Both the position numbers and the translations under genes were made by a program. The notes beneath the pieces are model-generated. The model worked only from the letters and a program-made list of their open reading frames with translations, did no database searches and was not told the DNA's origin. From a virus, in IMG/VR virus record IMGVR_UViG_3300011116_000796, positions 55,655 through 119,654 of that record: a DNA stretch of 64,000 nt; one strand, 5' to 3'. The stretch's first letter is position 1. Every line of letters starts with the position of its first letter. Positions 28,568 through 38,900 of the stretch are shown piece by piece.

Positions 28568-31500
28568 ATGTCATTTCAGGTAAATCCAAACGACAGTTTT
28601 ACGCCAGACAATATATCAATTAATATTCCACCTTCATCTGGTCAGTCAGAGAGGGATCGTCAAAGATGTTGTGCGGACGCTGTTCAAAAATTACTTGAAA
28701 AACTCAGAAGACTTGAACTCACTAGTCCCATTCCACTTTTGAGTCGAAGAAATGGACTTCCTCCCATTCCGGAGGAATGTTCAAGCAATGCATGCAATGC
28801 GGCTTGCTTGAATTGGTTGGAGATGCTATGGAGATATATTTATAATCAACGTGATGGTAATGGCGATCTTAAAAACAAACAGGCTCTTGATGCTGTTTCA
28901 GAAACCCTATCAAATCGATGTTTCCCGAGGAATTACCCACCATCCCCACCAAAACCAGAGACTCGACCCCTGGTCCTTCCCGATTATAAAACAATAGATC
29001 CATCGCAACCCGATTATAAAATAATAGATCCGTCGCAAATAGGCAGACTTGATTGTTGTAGTCAATCTTTTAATAATCTTCTTGTTAAGTTGAAAGAGTT
29101 GACTGGTAAATCAAATATCCACGATATGGAGACCGAGTGGCTACATGCACCATGTACAGTTCAAGAAGTGGAAAGTGGTTCATGTATTCCGTATTCGAAA
29201 CGATTAGAACTAAAAAGACTTACAGATGGTCTTGATAAGAACTGTCAAAACACAAATCCAACCGGAGATCGAGAAGTCGCTGGCGCTTTAGCATGTCAGA
29301 GTAAGTGCAAAGAATACCTAGAGCAACTTTACAGTTGGTATCTGAATCTACCTGTTGAGCAACAATCCCCAAATCACTCAGAGATTCTGAGATTGATACC
29401 GGAAGCGTATAATAATCCATGTTATAACCGTAGTCCAGTTAATACTGGTGATTTTGTAGATACCGAAGGTTATTGGATTGATGCACCGGTACAGTATCGG
29501 TCTATTACCCCCGATACTTTGCCTGATGGTCTGAGTGTCATTGAGATTATACCAATAAACAATCCCGATTCTATCAGACCAACAAGTGATCGTGTAGTGC
29601 CGTTAGGATGGGAGTTCCGTCCTGAAATTTACGTTCGTGAGCAAGTTGCGAAGTGTTGCGCCGAACTACAAAGAATTAAAGACGCTTACAGAAATCAAAA
29701 CCCGCCTATTCAAGGGCTTCAGGAGTTAGATAGCAACGATTGTGATTTTCTTGATCAGGTTCGGGCTATCGTAAACCGTAATCCAAACGGTTTTGCTGAA
29801 CAACAGTTACAAAGAATGGCGAATAACTGTTTTACATTATGGAAATGGTGGACGGGACAATTACTGGAATCGGGAGATCCAGAATTGCCATCTGCGCCAG
29901 GATTACAGATCAGTCCAATAGTGGACCGATATAATCAATTCCTCAAACAATTGAAAGAATGGTGGAATACTCCCGAGGCGCAAAGAAACCCGAAGTGCCC
30001 AAATGGAGGGGTTGTTCATCCTAGCGACATTGAAAACGGCGTTGTTCCTTACTTGCCTCCTCCCGGTATAAGTATATGTGATTATACTTATTGCTACGCA
30101 TTGAATGGTGCAAGCGCAGAAGACGGTCCTCACGGACCACTTATGCCCATATTCTCACAAGGGTGGTGGCAATGGTGGAATACTAGACAGCGTGATGGTA
30201 AATCTTTGCCTGTACTGAATCCTAAATTCATGAAGAAATTGTTGAAGTCGTATCCACAATTTTTGGGAATTTCTTGCAGGCTGGCTGGAGTTTTGGAATT
30301 CAATCCAGAGCAACCTTGTTCAGTCCCTGCTGACTCAGGACTTAGCCCCACTCCAGGACCAAATAGACTAATTCGACCTGGTTATGGCGGCGATCATGGT
30401 TGTAGTTTCTATCCCCACCTATTCCCATCTGATGGGCAAGATTTGACCAAAAATTGTATGAAGGTGGTTGTGTATTATGGTGGGCAACAAAAGGTCATTT
30501 GTGTGTGTAAGGATGGTAGCCCAAATCCACTAATTCCAGGAGATCCACAACTTTGGAGAGAGTTTGAACCTCCGTTGCCCCCGACACCGGATGATGGACC
30601 AGGATTTACACCAACTTGGGCACCCGAAGGATGTAAGTGTATTGATTTACCATCTCCATTTCCAGGTATTCCAGGAAGTGGTTGCCCTCAACCTCCCGAA
30701 GGGTACAGATCGGCTAGTTTACCACTAGGCAGAGTGCCCCCATTCAGTTTTGTAAATGCAAATTCAACAATTGTTTTAAATTCATTGGCATACATTTCAA
30801 GCAATTTGTGGAAGTCTAGACAGAGCAGAGCAAAAGCATGCGCCGCACTAACCAAGGCAGGAGAATTGTATACTCAATACAACACCCTTTTGCCATCAGG
30901 AATTAAGTCGTGGCCCTTCAATTACTCTGACAAAAAAATTGCCGGAGAATGTGGATTCAATCCTCCTATTAATGGATACGATGGCGTTCCACTGTTCAAT
31001 TATGGTATAGATTGCGTTGGTGGAATTACGGATCCAAGATCACATATCAAAACCGTGATTGATTGGGTCAAGTGCCATAGAGATGCTGCTGCAAATAAAA
31101 AAGGCGTTGGCGGAAATGTGGGTCGATGGAACCATATTCTGAAACAATTTGAAGATCTTTATAATGAGGGTGAGGGCAGTTCATTTATCTATAGAAATGC
31201 AAGTGATGCATCTCTAGTGGAATATTCCTCGCCAGAAGAAGGAGATATTTTCACTGATTCAGTTGCGGGGGTATCCGATGCAGTCACACAAAACTGTCAA
31301 TCTATATTGGAAAGAAGACTGAAAACAATATCGTACAGATTAGCAATCATAAAATGCCTGATACAGAGATGCTTTAATAATTATTATTACAGTGATTGCG
31401 ACAATAATGGTGTCTGCACTACACCAAGAAACTTCAACAGTATGAGTGTAGTGGAAAGGGACAATCTTGAAAGAGAATTATTTGAATGTTTAAATTACTA

Positions 31501-32995
31501 TTCTCAAATGCTGAATTATCTATTGCCTGCTGAAGTGTTCGGTGGTGGAGGTGAGCATCTACGAAGACTTTTCCTGGAACTTCTAGGCAGTTATGTTTAC
31601 CTGCCCTATAACGACCGAACAATATTCAACATACGATTCTATCCTCCTAGTTGTTATCCCGAACGTTTGCCATGCGATGGATCATCAAATTCTATTGAGA
31701 GATTACGGTCGATTTCAGAGTGGCTTGACACAATATTTGGTCAAATTATACCTCAATTCATTAACGGTTTCGCCATGAAAACCCCGTGCTCACTTTATCA
31801 TATTCTAAAATCTGATTCATGGGGTACAAGCAGTTTCAATAATAGGTTTTTGGCAGTGGGTACACAGAGTATACAAGGATGTTTGGATTCGTCTGGGGCT
31901 GAAAATCCATATAATTTACAACCAAATCAAAAAATGCCTCCTGTTCCGGCAGGCTGCATAGAACGCATGAAAGAGTTGTGCGATAATTATCAAAACCATC
32001 CTTCGCATATCAGCAAAATTATACAGTGTGCGCTTGATAAATTAAAAACTCCACAAGGACTAGGATTGCTCTCCGATGAGTTATGCTTTCATAATTTCAT
32101 TGAATGTGATGAGAATGGTAATCCTCGCATGAAGTCTCTTCAAGAAATTCAGGATCACTTGAATAAATTATTCAAGAAATTGTTGGAATCTTGTTGTCGA
32201 AGTATTTCAATACAAGGGCGGCAAGCAGAGGAGGATAGAGGGGTGCAGAACCCTGATTATCAGTTTGGATGCTGTGATTATACATGTACGGAATACTGTT
32301 TAGCATCAGGTTGTGTAGATGACCCTAATACTCCTAGTGTTCAGGAGGATAGAGTTTCTTGCTCTACTATTGTAGAATATTTGATGGGGAATGTGAGTAC
32401 CACCCTACCTAATTGCTTCCCATGTGTAGGTGCCCGCCGCCCCGGACGCAGGATGGTTTCAAATTCCGATTCTCAGGATGGAGGGCTTCCGGATCCAGAC
32501 ACCAGTGGTCCAGGTGGGCCTGTCTTTAGTGATGACGCTATCTGTGGACAACTTATCATATCTACGACAGAAATTGTAGAAAATGGTTTAAGAAGACTAA
32601 GAGGCAATCAATCATCGGGTTTACCTAATGACGCACCTCAGATACCTCCCGTTCCCTCATTCTTTAATTGTAAAGAAGCATTTGAGGCGATTGAACGAAT
32701 TGGGGATAGTTTAGTTTGGTGCCATACCGGAATTCCGGCTTACGAGGCTCGGTGTCGGTTACACAAAGCCGCAATAGCGTGTTACCGAGAAATGCAAAGA
32801 ACAGGTAGTATGTCACTTGAATGCTATCAGAAACTTGAAGAGTATGAGAAATCGATTGAAGATTATAGAGATGGCTTGCTTGATCAAGGGGCACCCCCAG
32901 GGGTGGTGTTGCGGGGTGAAGCACAATATTTGTTGGAAGCAATCAGATATATTTTGGAAAACTGCATTGCGCTTCGAAAACCCATAGATCCGTAA
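28568..32995 (+). CDS. Giant Cys-rich repeat protein of the neck region (1475 aa)
   Basis: No known family recognised. The protein is built from recurring units that begin with a Cys pair and a helix and close with Cys plus Trp/aromatic helix: QRCCADAVQKLLEKLRRLE (res 32-50), LDCCSQSFNNLLVKLKEL (161-178), AKCCAELQRIKDAYRN (361-376), with partner segments such as ACLNWLEMLWRYIY and CFTLWKWWTGQLL. Pro-rich linkers separate them. Residues ~360-590 are matched in compact form by the whole of the next gene. There is no signal peptide or membrane segment. Start has AAAGGGG upstream. It is inserted between gp14 and gp15, so a collar, whisker or sheath-tip decoration is plausible. Codon usage looks like the neighbours. 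Confidence 0.78.
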   Translation: MSFQVNPNDSFTPDNISINIPPSSGQSERDRQRCCADAVQKLLEKLRRLELTSPIPLLSRRNGLPPIPEECSSNACNAACLNWLEMLWRYIYNQRDGNGDLKNKQALDAVSETLSNRCFPRNYPPSPPKPETRPLVLPDYKTIDPSQPDYKIIDPSQIGRLDCCSQSFNNLLVKLKELTGKSNIHDMETEWLHAPCTVQEVESGSCIPYSKRLELKRLTDGLDKNCQNTNPTGDREVAGALACQSKCKEYLEQLYSWYLNLPVEQQSPNHSEILRLIPEAYNNPCYNRSPVNTGDFVDTEGYWIDAPVQYRSITPDTLPDGLSVIEIIPINNPDSIRPTSDRVVPLGWEFRPEIYVREQVAKCCAELQRIKDAYRNQNPPIQGLQELDSNDCDFLDQVRAIVNRNPNGFAEQQLQRMANNCFTLWKWWTGQLLESGDPELPSAPGLQISPIVDRYNQFLKQLKEWWNTPEAQRNPKCPNGGVVHPSDIENGVVPYLPPPGISICDYTYCYALNGASAEDGPHGPLMPIFSQGWWQWWNTRQRDGKSLPVLNPKFMKKLLKSYPQFLGISCRLAGVLEFNPEQPCSVPADSGLSPTPGPNRLIRPGYGGDHGCSFYPHLFPSDGQDLTKNCMKVVVYYGGQQKVICVCKDGSPNPLIPGDPQLWREFEPPLPPTPDDGPGFTPTWAPEGCKCIDLPSPFPGIPGSGCPQPPEGYRSASLPLGRVPPFSFVNANSTIVLNSLAYISSNLWKSRQSRAKACAALTKAGELYTQYNTLLPSGIKSWPFNYSDKKIAGECGFNPPINGYDGVPLFNYGIDCVGGITDPRSHIKTVIDWVKCHRDAAANKKGVGGNVGRWNHILKQFEDLYNEGEGSSFIYRNASDASLVEYSSPEEGDIFTDSVAGVSDAVTQNCQSILERRLKTISYRLAIIKCLIQRCFNNYYYSDCDNNGVCTTPRNFNSMSVVERDNLERELFECLNYYSQMLNYLLPAEVFGGGGEHLRRLFLELLGSYVYLPYNDRTIFNIRFYPPSCYPERLPCDGSSNSIERLRSISEWLDTIFGQIIPQFINGFAMKTPCSLYHILKSDSWGTSSFNNRFLAVGTQSIQGCLDSSGAENPYNLQPNQKMPPVPAGCIERMKELCDNYQNHPSHISKIIQCALDKLKTPQGLGLLSDELCFHNFIECDENGNPRMKSLQEIQDHLNKLFKKLLESCCRSISIQGRQAEEDRGVQNPDYQFGCCDYTCTEYCLASGCVDDPNTPSVQEDRVSCSTIVEYLMGNVSTTLPNCFPCVGARRPGRRMVSNSDSQDGGLPDPDTSGPGGPVFSDDAICGQLIISTTEIVENGLRRLRGNQSSGLPNDAPQIPPVPSFFNCKEAFEAIERIGDSLVWCHTGIPAYEARCRLHKAAIACYREMQRTGSMSLECYQKLEEYEKSIEDYRDGLLDQGAPPGVVLRGEAQYLLEAIRYILENCIALRKPIDP
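28981..29038 (+). repeat. Two-copy 30-bp tandem repeat (DYKTIDPSQP linker)
   Basis: Two near-identical 30-bp units starting CGATTATAAAA encode DYKTIDPSQP and DYKIIDPSQI in a Pro-rich linker of the giant Cys-rich protein. It looks like a recent slippage duplication. Confidence 0.8.
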
Positions 32996-33024
32996 CCATA
33001 ATGAATGATATGTGAATTGATGAT

Positions 33025-34071
33025 ATGGAAACCCCCAACATTAAAAATGTCTACTTACAAAATGTTAACATCTTTGGTGTTGGGGGATTTCCTATCAAAC
33101 CGAAAGATTACGTTGATGACTATTTCATTCCTTGGTTGAGGGAGGATTCTTTATGGGAGTCCAATCTCAAAAATTTAATCGATTGCTGCAATGCCAGGCA
33201 AGTAAAATTTTTACTTGGGGATGAGTGCTCTGAAGAGATTGATATACAATTGTCAATCCCAACAGACCACCCTGATTCCGAGGAGTTTCGAATTCTTGGT
33301 GTATCAGGATGTAAGAAACTACAGGAGTATTGGATAAATTGGTTTTCTCCTGTCAATGGCAAGAGTGAACAAGGAACTATTAGATTATGGAATAATTGGA
33401 GACAGTCGATAAATTCTCTTTCAGAATATTGGAAAACCACCCCTTCCGCAAAAATCTGTAAGGACATTGTTCATCCATCATTCATAGAAAGCGGCATGGT
33501 TCCTTACCTTCCTATGAACGGACTTCCGATCTGTGACTATACATGGAAGATAGCAATATGCGGTGGAGATGGTAATACAGATTTACACCCCCCCCACACA
33601 ATTCCCTTTAGCGAAAATTGGTGGATGGCTTACATAAATGCGAGAGTTGTCGGGAAAAAAGTGCCCGCAATAAATCCAGTTTGGTTTAATCGAATGTATC
33701 AAGAGTATGATAGAGGATTCCGAATATCATGTGTGTCTAAAGTATTAAGTGATCTGTCCGTAGATTGGCCTGGTGTGAGTTTCGGAGCGATCCCTGCTGG
33801 AGTAATTACATTCAACTCAAGTTCTCCTTGTACTGGATTGGGCAATTTGAATTCACTACCAACAGATGTCAAAAGGTGGAAAATTGACTCTTCGGACTAT
33901 AAAACTCCTTACATATTCACCGAAAAGCAAAATGTATTTTCGGGAGAGTGTTTAAATTCTGTTATTCCGATTGGATCTTCGATGCAGTCCCGATGTTTCT
34001 GTAAAAGCAAATTACATACTGTGAATGGCATAACAATTCGTGAATATACTCTGACGGAGAATTGTCAATGA
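33025..34071 (+). CDS. Cys-rich protein, compact paralogue of the preceding giant protein
   Basis: 348 aa. It aligns by eye with residues ~360-590 of the protein at 28568: CC pair (54-55), VHPSFIESGMVPYLP (149-163, versus VHPSDIENGVVPYLP), PICDYTW (168-174, versus SICDYTY), ISC (234-236) and a SSSPC segment near 265-269. The N-terminus is Trp-rich helix. No ribosome site of note precedes the start. Its stop overlaps gp15 (ATGA), tying it to the neck/tail-terminator transcript. Likely a virion protein of the neck; function unknown. Confidence 0.75.
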   Translation: METPNIKNVYLQNVNIFGVGGFPIKPKDYVDDYFIPWLREDSLWESNLKNLIDCCNARQVKFLLGDECSEEIDIQLSIPTDHPDSEEFRILGVSGCKKLQEYWINWFSPVNGKSEQGTIRLWNNWRQSINSLSEYWKTTPSAKICKDIVHPSFIESGMVPYLPMNGLPICDYTWKIAICGGDGNTDLHPPHTIPFSENWWMAYINARVVGKKVPAINPVWFNRMYQEYDRGFRISCVSKVLSDLSVDWPGVSFGAIPAGVITFNSSSPCTGLGNLNSLPTDVKRWKIDSSDYKTPYIFTEKQNVFSGECLNSVIPIGSSMQSRCFCKSKLHTVNGITIREYTLTENCQ

Positions 34072-34874
34072 CAGATTATTATTATCACAGCACCATCAGA
34101 AAAGTTGTAGTGGCTTTTGCATCTTTGTTTAATGACATATATGTGTCGAGAAAAGGTGCTGATGGTAGTGAGATTGAAAGAATCAAAGTTCCAATCGCAT
34201 ATGGACCCAAGCAAAAGTTTTTGGCTAGACTTGATAGAATAGGTAAGGATTTCGATCAACCAATAAAGATAGAGTCTTATTTACCGAGACTTTGTTTTGA
34301 AATTGGTAACCTTCAATACGATTCCTCTAGAAAGTTAAACAGCATACAGAAAACTGTTGCATATTCTTCAGACAACGATTTATATCGTAGATTGGAGAAG
34401 GTTCCATACAACATGTCTTTGACATTGAGTATCATGACTAAAACGATGGATGACAATCTTCAAATAATGGAGCAAATTCTTCCGATGTTCGGTCCTGAAT
34501 TCACTTTTACAATCAAGGCTGTTGAACCAACAGATGTAGATGTTGACGTTCCTCTCGTATTCTCTTCGTCATCTATGAGTGATGGTGATGATGGGAGTTA
34601 CGGAGATTACTCCACAAGAAAGATTACACTTTCAAATATTCAATTTACTGCAAAGATGTATCTGTATGGTCCTGTCAAGAGACAGAAACTCATTACACAA
34701 ACTGAGGCAACACTTATTGATACTGATTTTGTTGATTCTGGTCTTACTAACCCACCAAAATACGCTGATATTGTTGCCATGCCACAGCCTGATGCTAATC
34801 CTCTAACTTATGATCCGAACGACTTAGGAAAAACGGGTGGAGCATCAGTTGTCATTACGGAAAATACAGGATGA
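34068..34874 (+). CDS. 15: gp15-like tail terminator / sheath stabiliser
   Basis: 268 aa, like T4 gp15 (272). Signature: DYYYHSTIRKVVVAFASLFN, then RIKVPIAYGPKQKFLARLDR and YLPRLCFEIGNLQYDSSRKL. gp15 caps the finished tail, binds the last sheath and tube rings, and joins the neck. I chose the ATG at 34068, which overlaps the previous stop as ATGA, rather than a TTG two codons upstream. gp16 follows with another ATGA overlap. Confidence 0.93.
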   Translation: MTDYYYHSTIRKVVVAFASLFNDIYVSRKGADGSEIERIKVPIAYGPKQKFLARLDRIGKDFDQPIKIESYLPRLCFEIGNLQYDSSRKLNSIQKTVAYSSDNDLYRRLEKVPYNMSLTLSIMTKTMDDNLQIMEQILPMFGPEFTFTIKAVEPTDVDVDVPLVFSSSSMSDGDDGSYGDYSTRKITLSNIQFTAKMYLYGPVKRQKLITQTEATLIDTDFVDSGLTNPPKYADIVAMPQPDANPLTYDPNDLGKTGGASVVITENTG

Positions 34875-35332
34875 TTATGGACTCTAATTCCAATATAGCA
34901 AAAGAACTTGATATCAATATTGATGTGACTGAACCGAAGAAAATTCAACCGGTTAAATCGGAGATTGAATCTAAACCATACAAGACATCTGAAGCAGATG
35001 ATGATTACAACGAGGTCCGCAAGAATTTGAAAGTTGTAATTGAGCAGTCTAATAGTGCAATACAAGGCATTCTAGAACTTGCTGAAGATAGTCAGCAGCC
35101 CCGTGCATATGAAGTGGTTGCACAGTTGATCGGCCAAACTCTTGAGGCAAACACCAAACTGATAGACTTGCACCGCCGTATGAAAGACATCAAAAAGGAA
35201 GATGCACCGTCAAAAGCAGCAAGTGTAACCAACAATAGTATCTTCGTTGGCAGCACGGCAGAGTTGCAAAAAATGATCAAGGCACAGCAGAAGCAGATGA
35301 TCGATGTGAAGCCGATTGAAGAGTCCAAATAA
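34871..35332 (+). CDS. 16: gp16-like small terminase subunit
   Basis: 153 aa (T4 gp16: 164). The central helical part (YNEVRKNLKVVIEQSNSAIQ, EVVAQLIGQTLEANTKLIDL) is the oligomerising coiled-coil of the small terminase, with acidic/basic tails. It forms a ring that recognises concatemeric DNA and stimulates gp17. It overlaps gp15 upstream (ATGA) and gp17 downstream (TAATG). Confidence 0.88.
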   Translation: MIMDSNSNIAKELDINIDVTEPKKIQPVKSEIESKPYKTSEADDDYNEVRKNLKVVIEQSNSAIQGILELAEDSQQPRAYEVVAQLIGQTLEANTKLIDLHRRMKDIKKEDAPSKAASVTNNSIFVGSTAELQKMIKAQQKQMIDVKPIEESK

Positions 35333-37002
35333 TGCGTAAAACTGATGACACATATCTTGGCAATCCGCTACTCAAAGGCGGAAACATCAAGATTGAATTC
35401 ACCAAGGATCAGTTGGAGGAGTACATCAAATGCTCCCAAGATCCTGTTTACTTCATGGAAAACCACATGAAGATTGTGACTTTGGATCAGGGTTTAGTGA
35501 CTATTACTCTGTATGACTTTCAGAAAGAAATTGTCAGATCGGTTCATGACAATCGATTTACCATCTGCAAGATTCCCCGTCAGTCGGGAAAGACAACATG
35601 TCTTATTGGTGAGATAGTGCATCAAGTTCTGTTCAATCAGAATTACAAGGTGGCAATTCTTGCAAACAAATTGAAGACGGCCACCGAAATTATGGACAGA
35701 GTCAAGATAGTGTATGAAAACTTGCCTAAGTGGATGCAGCAGGGAGTCATCGAATGGAATAAGACTAGTATCACACTTGAGAACGGATCGAAAGTCATGT
35801 GTTCATCCACATCGTCAAGTGCGGTTCGTGGATCGTCATATAACTTCCTTCTCTTGGATGAATTTGCATTCGTCCCTGATGAAATAGCAGAAGACTTCTT
35901 TGCATCAGTCTATCCCACCATCACAGCAGGACAGACAACAAAGACTGTGATTGTTAGTACTCCGAATGGACTGAACCTGTACTACAAGTTGTGGCAGAAT
36001 GCCAAACAAGGAAGATCAAACTTCAAAGCAGTAGAAGCACATTGGTGGCAGATTCCTGGTCGTGATGAGAAGTTCAAAGCAGAGACAATCAAGAACACAT
36101 CTGAACGGCATTGGGCTTCAGAATACGAGTGCGAGTTCCTCGGTTCACAAGACACACTAATCAAAGCATCGAAACTTGCTTCATTGTCTTTCTCGGAACC
36201 AATACTTAGAACAAGTGATGGTCTTTGCGTGTATGAGTCCCCGAAGGAAGCGCATTTATACTCTATTACAGTAGATACGAGTAGGTCTATAGGCCAAGAC
36301 TATAATGCGTTTGTTGTTACTGATGTCACGCAAGTTCCGTACAAAGTTGTTGCAAAGTACAGAAACAATCAGATACCAAATGCGGTTTATCCGAATGTGA
36401 TCTTTTCTGTCGCAAGCAAATACAACGAAGCCTATGTTCTAGTTGAAATCAATGATGTTGGTCAGCAAATTGCTGATCTTCTTCGGGAAGAGTTAGAGTA
36501 TGAGAATATTCTTGAGGTGGTTGTTAAAGGAAAGAAAGCACAAAAACTAGGAGTTGCCTACGGAGGAATGCGATCTTATTCTGGTCTCAAGATGAGTGTG
36601 CAGACCAAAAAACTAGGTTGTATGGCTCTAAAAGAAATGGTAGAAGGCAACAAATTAATACTCAATGATTTTGATGTTATATCTGAATTGAGTACATTTG
36701 TTTCTAAAGGACAATCCTATGAGGCAAGTTCAGGATATCACGACGATTTAGTGGCATCTCTTGTACTTTTTGGGTGGATGACAACTCAGCCATATTTCCA
36801 AGAACTGACAAATATTGATACAAGAAGACGAATTTATGAGGAAAAGATCAAAAAACTTGAGGAGGATCTTACTCCATTTGGGTTTGTCGGAAACCATGAA
36901 ATAGATGATGCGACTGAATCGATTAGAGAGTTGTCTAGAGAAAGCACGGGACAGCCAATTATAAGATCTGATTGGGGTCTACAATCAGACGAGATTCTAT
37001 GA
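35332..37002 (+). CDS. 17: gp17-like large terminase (packaging ATPase/nuclease)
   Basis: 556 aa (T4 gp17: 610). ATPase: Walker A PRQSGKTT at residues 82-89, Walker B FLLLDEF at 172-178 with catalytic Glu, coupling motif VIVSTPNG near 206-213. Nuclease: acidic residues in TVDTSRSIGQDYNAF (Asp315 region), LVEIND and GYHDDLVASLVLFG. It cuts concatemers and drives DNA into the prohead through gp20. Fully conserved active-site motifs show an intact gene. It ends 54 bases before the sheath gene with a late promoter between. Confidence 0.97.
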   Translation: MRKTDDTYLGNPLLKGGNIKIEFTKDQLEEYIKCSQDPVYFMENHMKIVTLDQGLVTITLYDFQKEIVRSVHDNRFTICKIPRQSGKTTCLIGEIVHQVLFNQNYKVAILANKLKTATEIMDRVKIVYENLPKWMQQGVIEWNKTSITLENGSKVMCSSTSSSAVRGSSYNFLLLDEFAFVPDEIAEDFFASVYPTITAGQTTKTVIVSTPNGLNLYYKLWQNAKQGRSNFKAVEAHWWQIPGRDEKFKAETIKNTSERHWASEYECEFLGSQDTLIKASKLASLSFSEPILRTSDGLCVYESPKEAHLYSITVDTSRSIGQDYNAFVVTDVTQVPYKVVAKYRNNQIPNAVYPNVIFSVASKYNEAYVLVEINDVGQQIADLLREELEYENILEVVVKGKKAQKLGVAYGGMRSYSGLKMSVQTKKLGCMALKEMVEGNKLILNDFDVISELSTFVSKGQSYEASSGYHDDLVASLVLFGWMTTQPYFQELTNIDTRRRIYEEKIKKLEEDLTPFGFVGNHEIDDATESIRELSRESTGQPIIRSDWGLQSDEIL

Positions 37003-37006
37003 AACA

Positions 37007-37013
37007 CTAAATA
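37007..37013 (+). promoter_or_regulatory. Late promoter candidate CTAAATA before sheath gene
   Basis: CTAAATA five bases after the gp17 stop and 43 bases upstream of the gp18 start, with a TAGGAG ribosome site in the resulting leader. Confidence 0.7.
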
Positions 37014-37055
37014 CCCTCGACTAACCAAAGTCTATTAAATTAGGAGACTATTCAG

Positions 37056-38900
37056 ATGGCATTCCAACTTTCTCCAGGTGTAAATGTAACAGAGCGGGAT
37101 CTTACAACGATTGTACCGTCTGTCGCCACTACAAATGCAGCATTTGCTGGCATATTCTCATGGGGTCCAATGAACAAGCGGGTTCTGATTGATAGTGAGA
37201 ATGCCCTTGCAAGAACATTTGGCCTTCCAAATAATCACAATTTTCAATATTGGTTTACTGCGGCAAACTTTTTGCAATATGGAAATAATCTTCAGGTGGT
37301 AAGAACATCAGGAATGACTGCGTTCAATGCCACATCTATTACCGGTGCGGCAGAAGAACTTAGAGTCAATAATGACGATGATGTGAATAATGCATCGTTG
37401 ACTGCACATGGAGTGTTTTTTGCCAAATATCCTGGTGCGTTGGGAAATTCAATTGGAATTCAAATTTGCGGATCTGAAGCATCTGTTTTTGATGAAGATG
37501 GTGGTGATTTGATAGATCCAGGATTTGCTGATTGGGCATATTCCGATGAATTTGATGGTCCTCCGGAAACCAGTGAATATGTTTCCAGTTTAGGGGGGAA
37601 ATCGGATCAATTTCATTTAGTTGTTATTGATACAACTGGAAAGTGGACCGGTGCATCTGGAAGTGTTCTTGAGAGATTTGCAAATCTCTCTCAAGATAAA
37701 GATGGACAGGATTTCAATGGAATATCCTCTTACTATAGAGAAAGAATTAATTCAAGTTCAAGGTACATTGGATGTCCATTGGATAATATCGATAGTGCAA
37801 TTGGAAATACTGCTTTAGTAAACGGAGTCGCAGAAGGCTCAACGACAAATTACAAATATGTTCATGTAAATACTGATCAAGAAGATAAAATGCCATCAGA
37901 TTCTAAATCATTTGGCGTTTTAAAATATGTTCTTCAGGGCGGGAAAGATCCAGTGGTGGATAATACTCCCGAATCATATGTTCAAGTCGCCTTTAGTCTA
38001 ACGGGTGGAGGATATAACGCATTCAAGGATTCTGAGATTGCCGATGTCAATTTAATACTAGGTGGTCCAGAATATTGTCCTCAGAGCGCATCAGATGAAA
38101 AATTGGAAGAGTCATATCAAACAGTCGGTAAGATGCTTAAAGACCTTGTTGATGCTAGGAAGGACTGTGTCGCATTTCTTTCTTGTCCGATCAATAATGC
38201 AAGCATGAGCGAAACGGACAAGTTGAGTATTGCTAAGAAGTATCGTAACGATATCGGTTCTTCGTCTTATGTGGTCATCGATAGTGGTTACAAATATATG
38301 TACGATATCTACAATGATAAGTATCGTTGGGTTCCTTTGAATGGAGACATCGCCGGATTGTGCGCTCGGACAGATTCCACCAATGATCCTTGGTATAGTC
38401 CCGCAGGATTCAATCGGGGTAATATTAAAGGGGTTGTTAAGTTAGCATTTAATCCAACGCAGAGTTTCCGTGATGAATTGTACAAGAACGGAATCAATCC
38501 AGTTGTAACATTCCCCGGTGAAGGAACAGTCCTTTATGGCGATAAAACTGCACAAGCAAAGCCATCTGCATTCGACCGCATCAATGTGCGCCGTTTGTTC
38601 ATCGTCCTTGAAAAGGCAATTGCAACGGCCTCAAAGTATAGCCTTTTCGAATTCAACGATTCATTCACACGGGCACAGTTTGTGTCTCTAGTTGAACCCT
38701 TCCTTCGTGATGTTCAGGCTAGAAGAGGAATCATCGACTTTAAAGTTGTTTGTAACGAAAGAAACAATACACCTGAAGTCATCGACGGCAACCGATTTGT
38801 GGCTGATATTTACATCAAGCCCAACCGCAGCATCAATTTCATCCAACTGAACTTTGTTGCTACAAGAACAGGTGTTTCGTTCAACGAGGTTGGGGCGTAA
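37056..38900 (+). CDS. 18: gp18-like tail sheath protein
   Basis: 614 aa (T4 gp18: 659). N-terminus SPGVNVTERDLTTIVPSVAT with AAFAGIFSWGPMNKRVLI is the conserved sheath start; the C-terminal core (RRLFIVLEKAIATASKYSLF, PFLRDVQARRGIIDFKVVCN, FVADIYIKPNRSINFIQLNF) is the contractile domain shared by all sheaths. Start has TAGGAG upstream. It precedes the tube gene as in T4. Confidence 0.96.
   Translation: MAFQLSPGVNVTERDLTTIVPSVATTNAAFAGIFSWGPMNKRVLIDSENALARTFGLPNNHNFQYWFTAANFLQYGNNLQVVRTSGMTAFNATSITGAAEELRVNNDDDVNNASLTAHGVFFAKYPGALGNSIGIQICGSEASVFDEDGGDLIDPGFADWAYSDEFDGPPETSEYVSSLGGKSDQFHLVVIDTTGKWTGASGSVLERFANLSQDKDGQDFNGISSYYRERINSSSRYIGCPLDNIDSAIGNTALVNGVAEGSTTNYKYVHVNTDQEDKMPSDSKSFGVLKYVLQGGKDPVVDNTPESYVQVAFSLTGGGYNAFKDSEIADVNLILGGPEYCPQSASDEKLEESYQTVGKMLKDLVDARKDCVAFLSCPINNASMSETDKLSIAKKYRNDIGSSSYVVIDSGYKYMYDIYNDKYRWVPLNGDIAGLCARTDSTNDPWYSPAGFNRGNIKGVVKLAFNPTQSFRDELYKNGINPVVTFPGEGTVLYGDKTAQAKPSAFDRINVRRLFIVLEKAIATASKYSLFEFNDSFTRAQFVSLVEPFLRDVQARRGIIDFKVVCNERNNTPEVIDGNRFVADIYIKPNRSINFIQLNFVATRTGVSFNEVGA

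Noticed and set aside
34062-34067. TTG start for gp15
   Set aside because: The ATG at 34068 overlaps the preceding stop (ATGA) and matches the family start.
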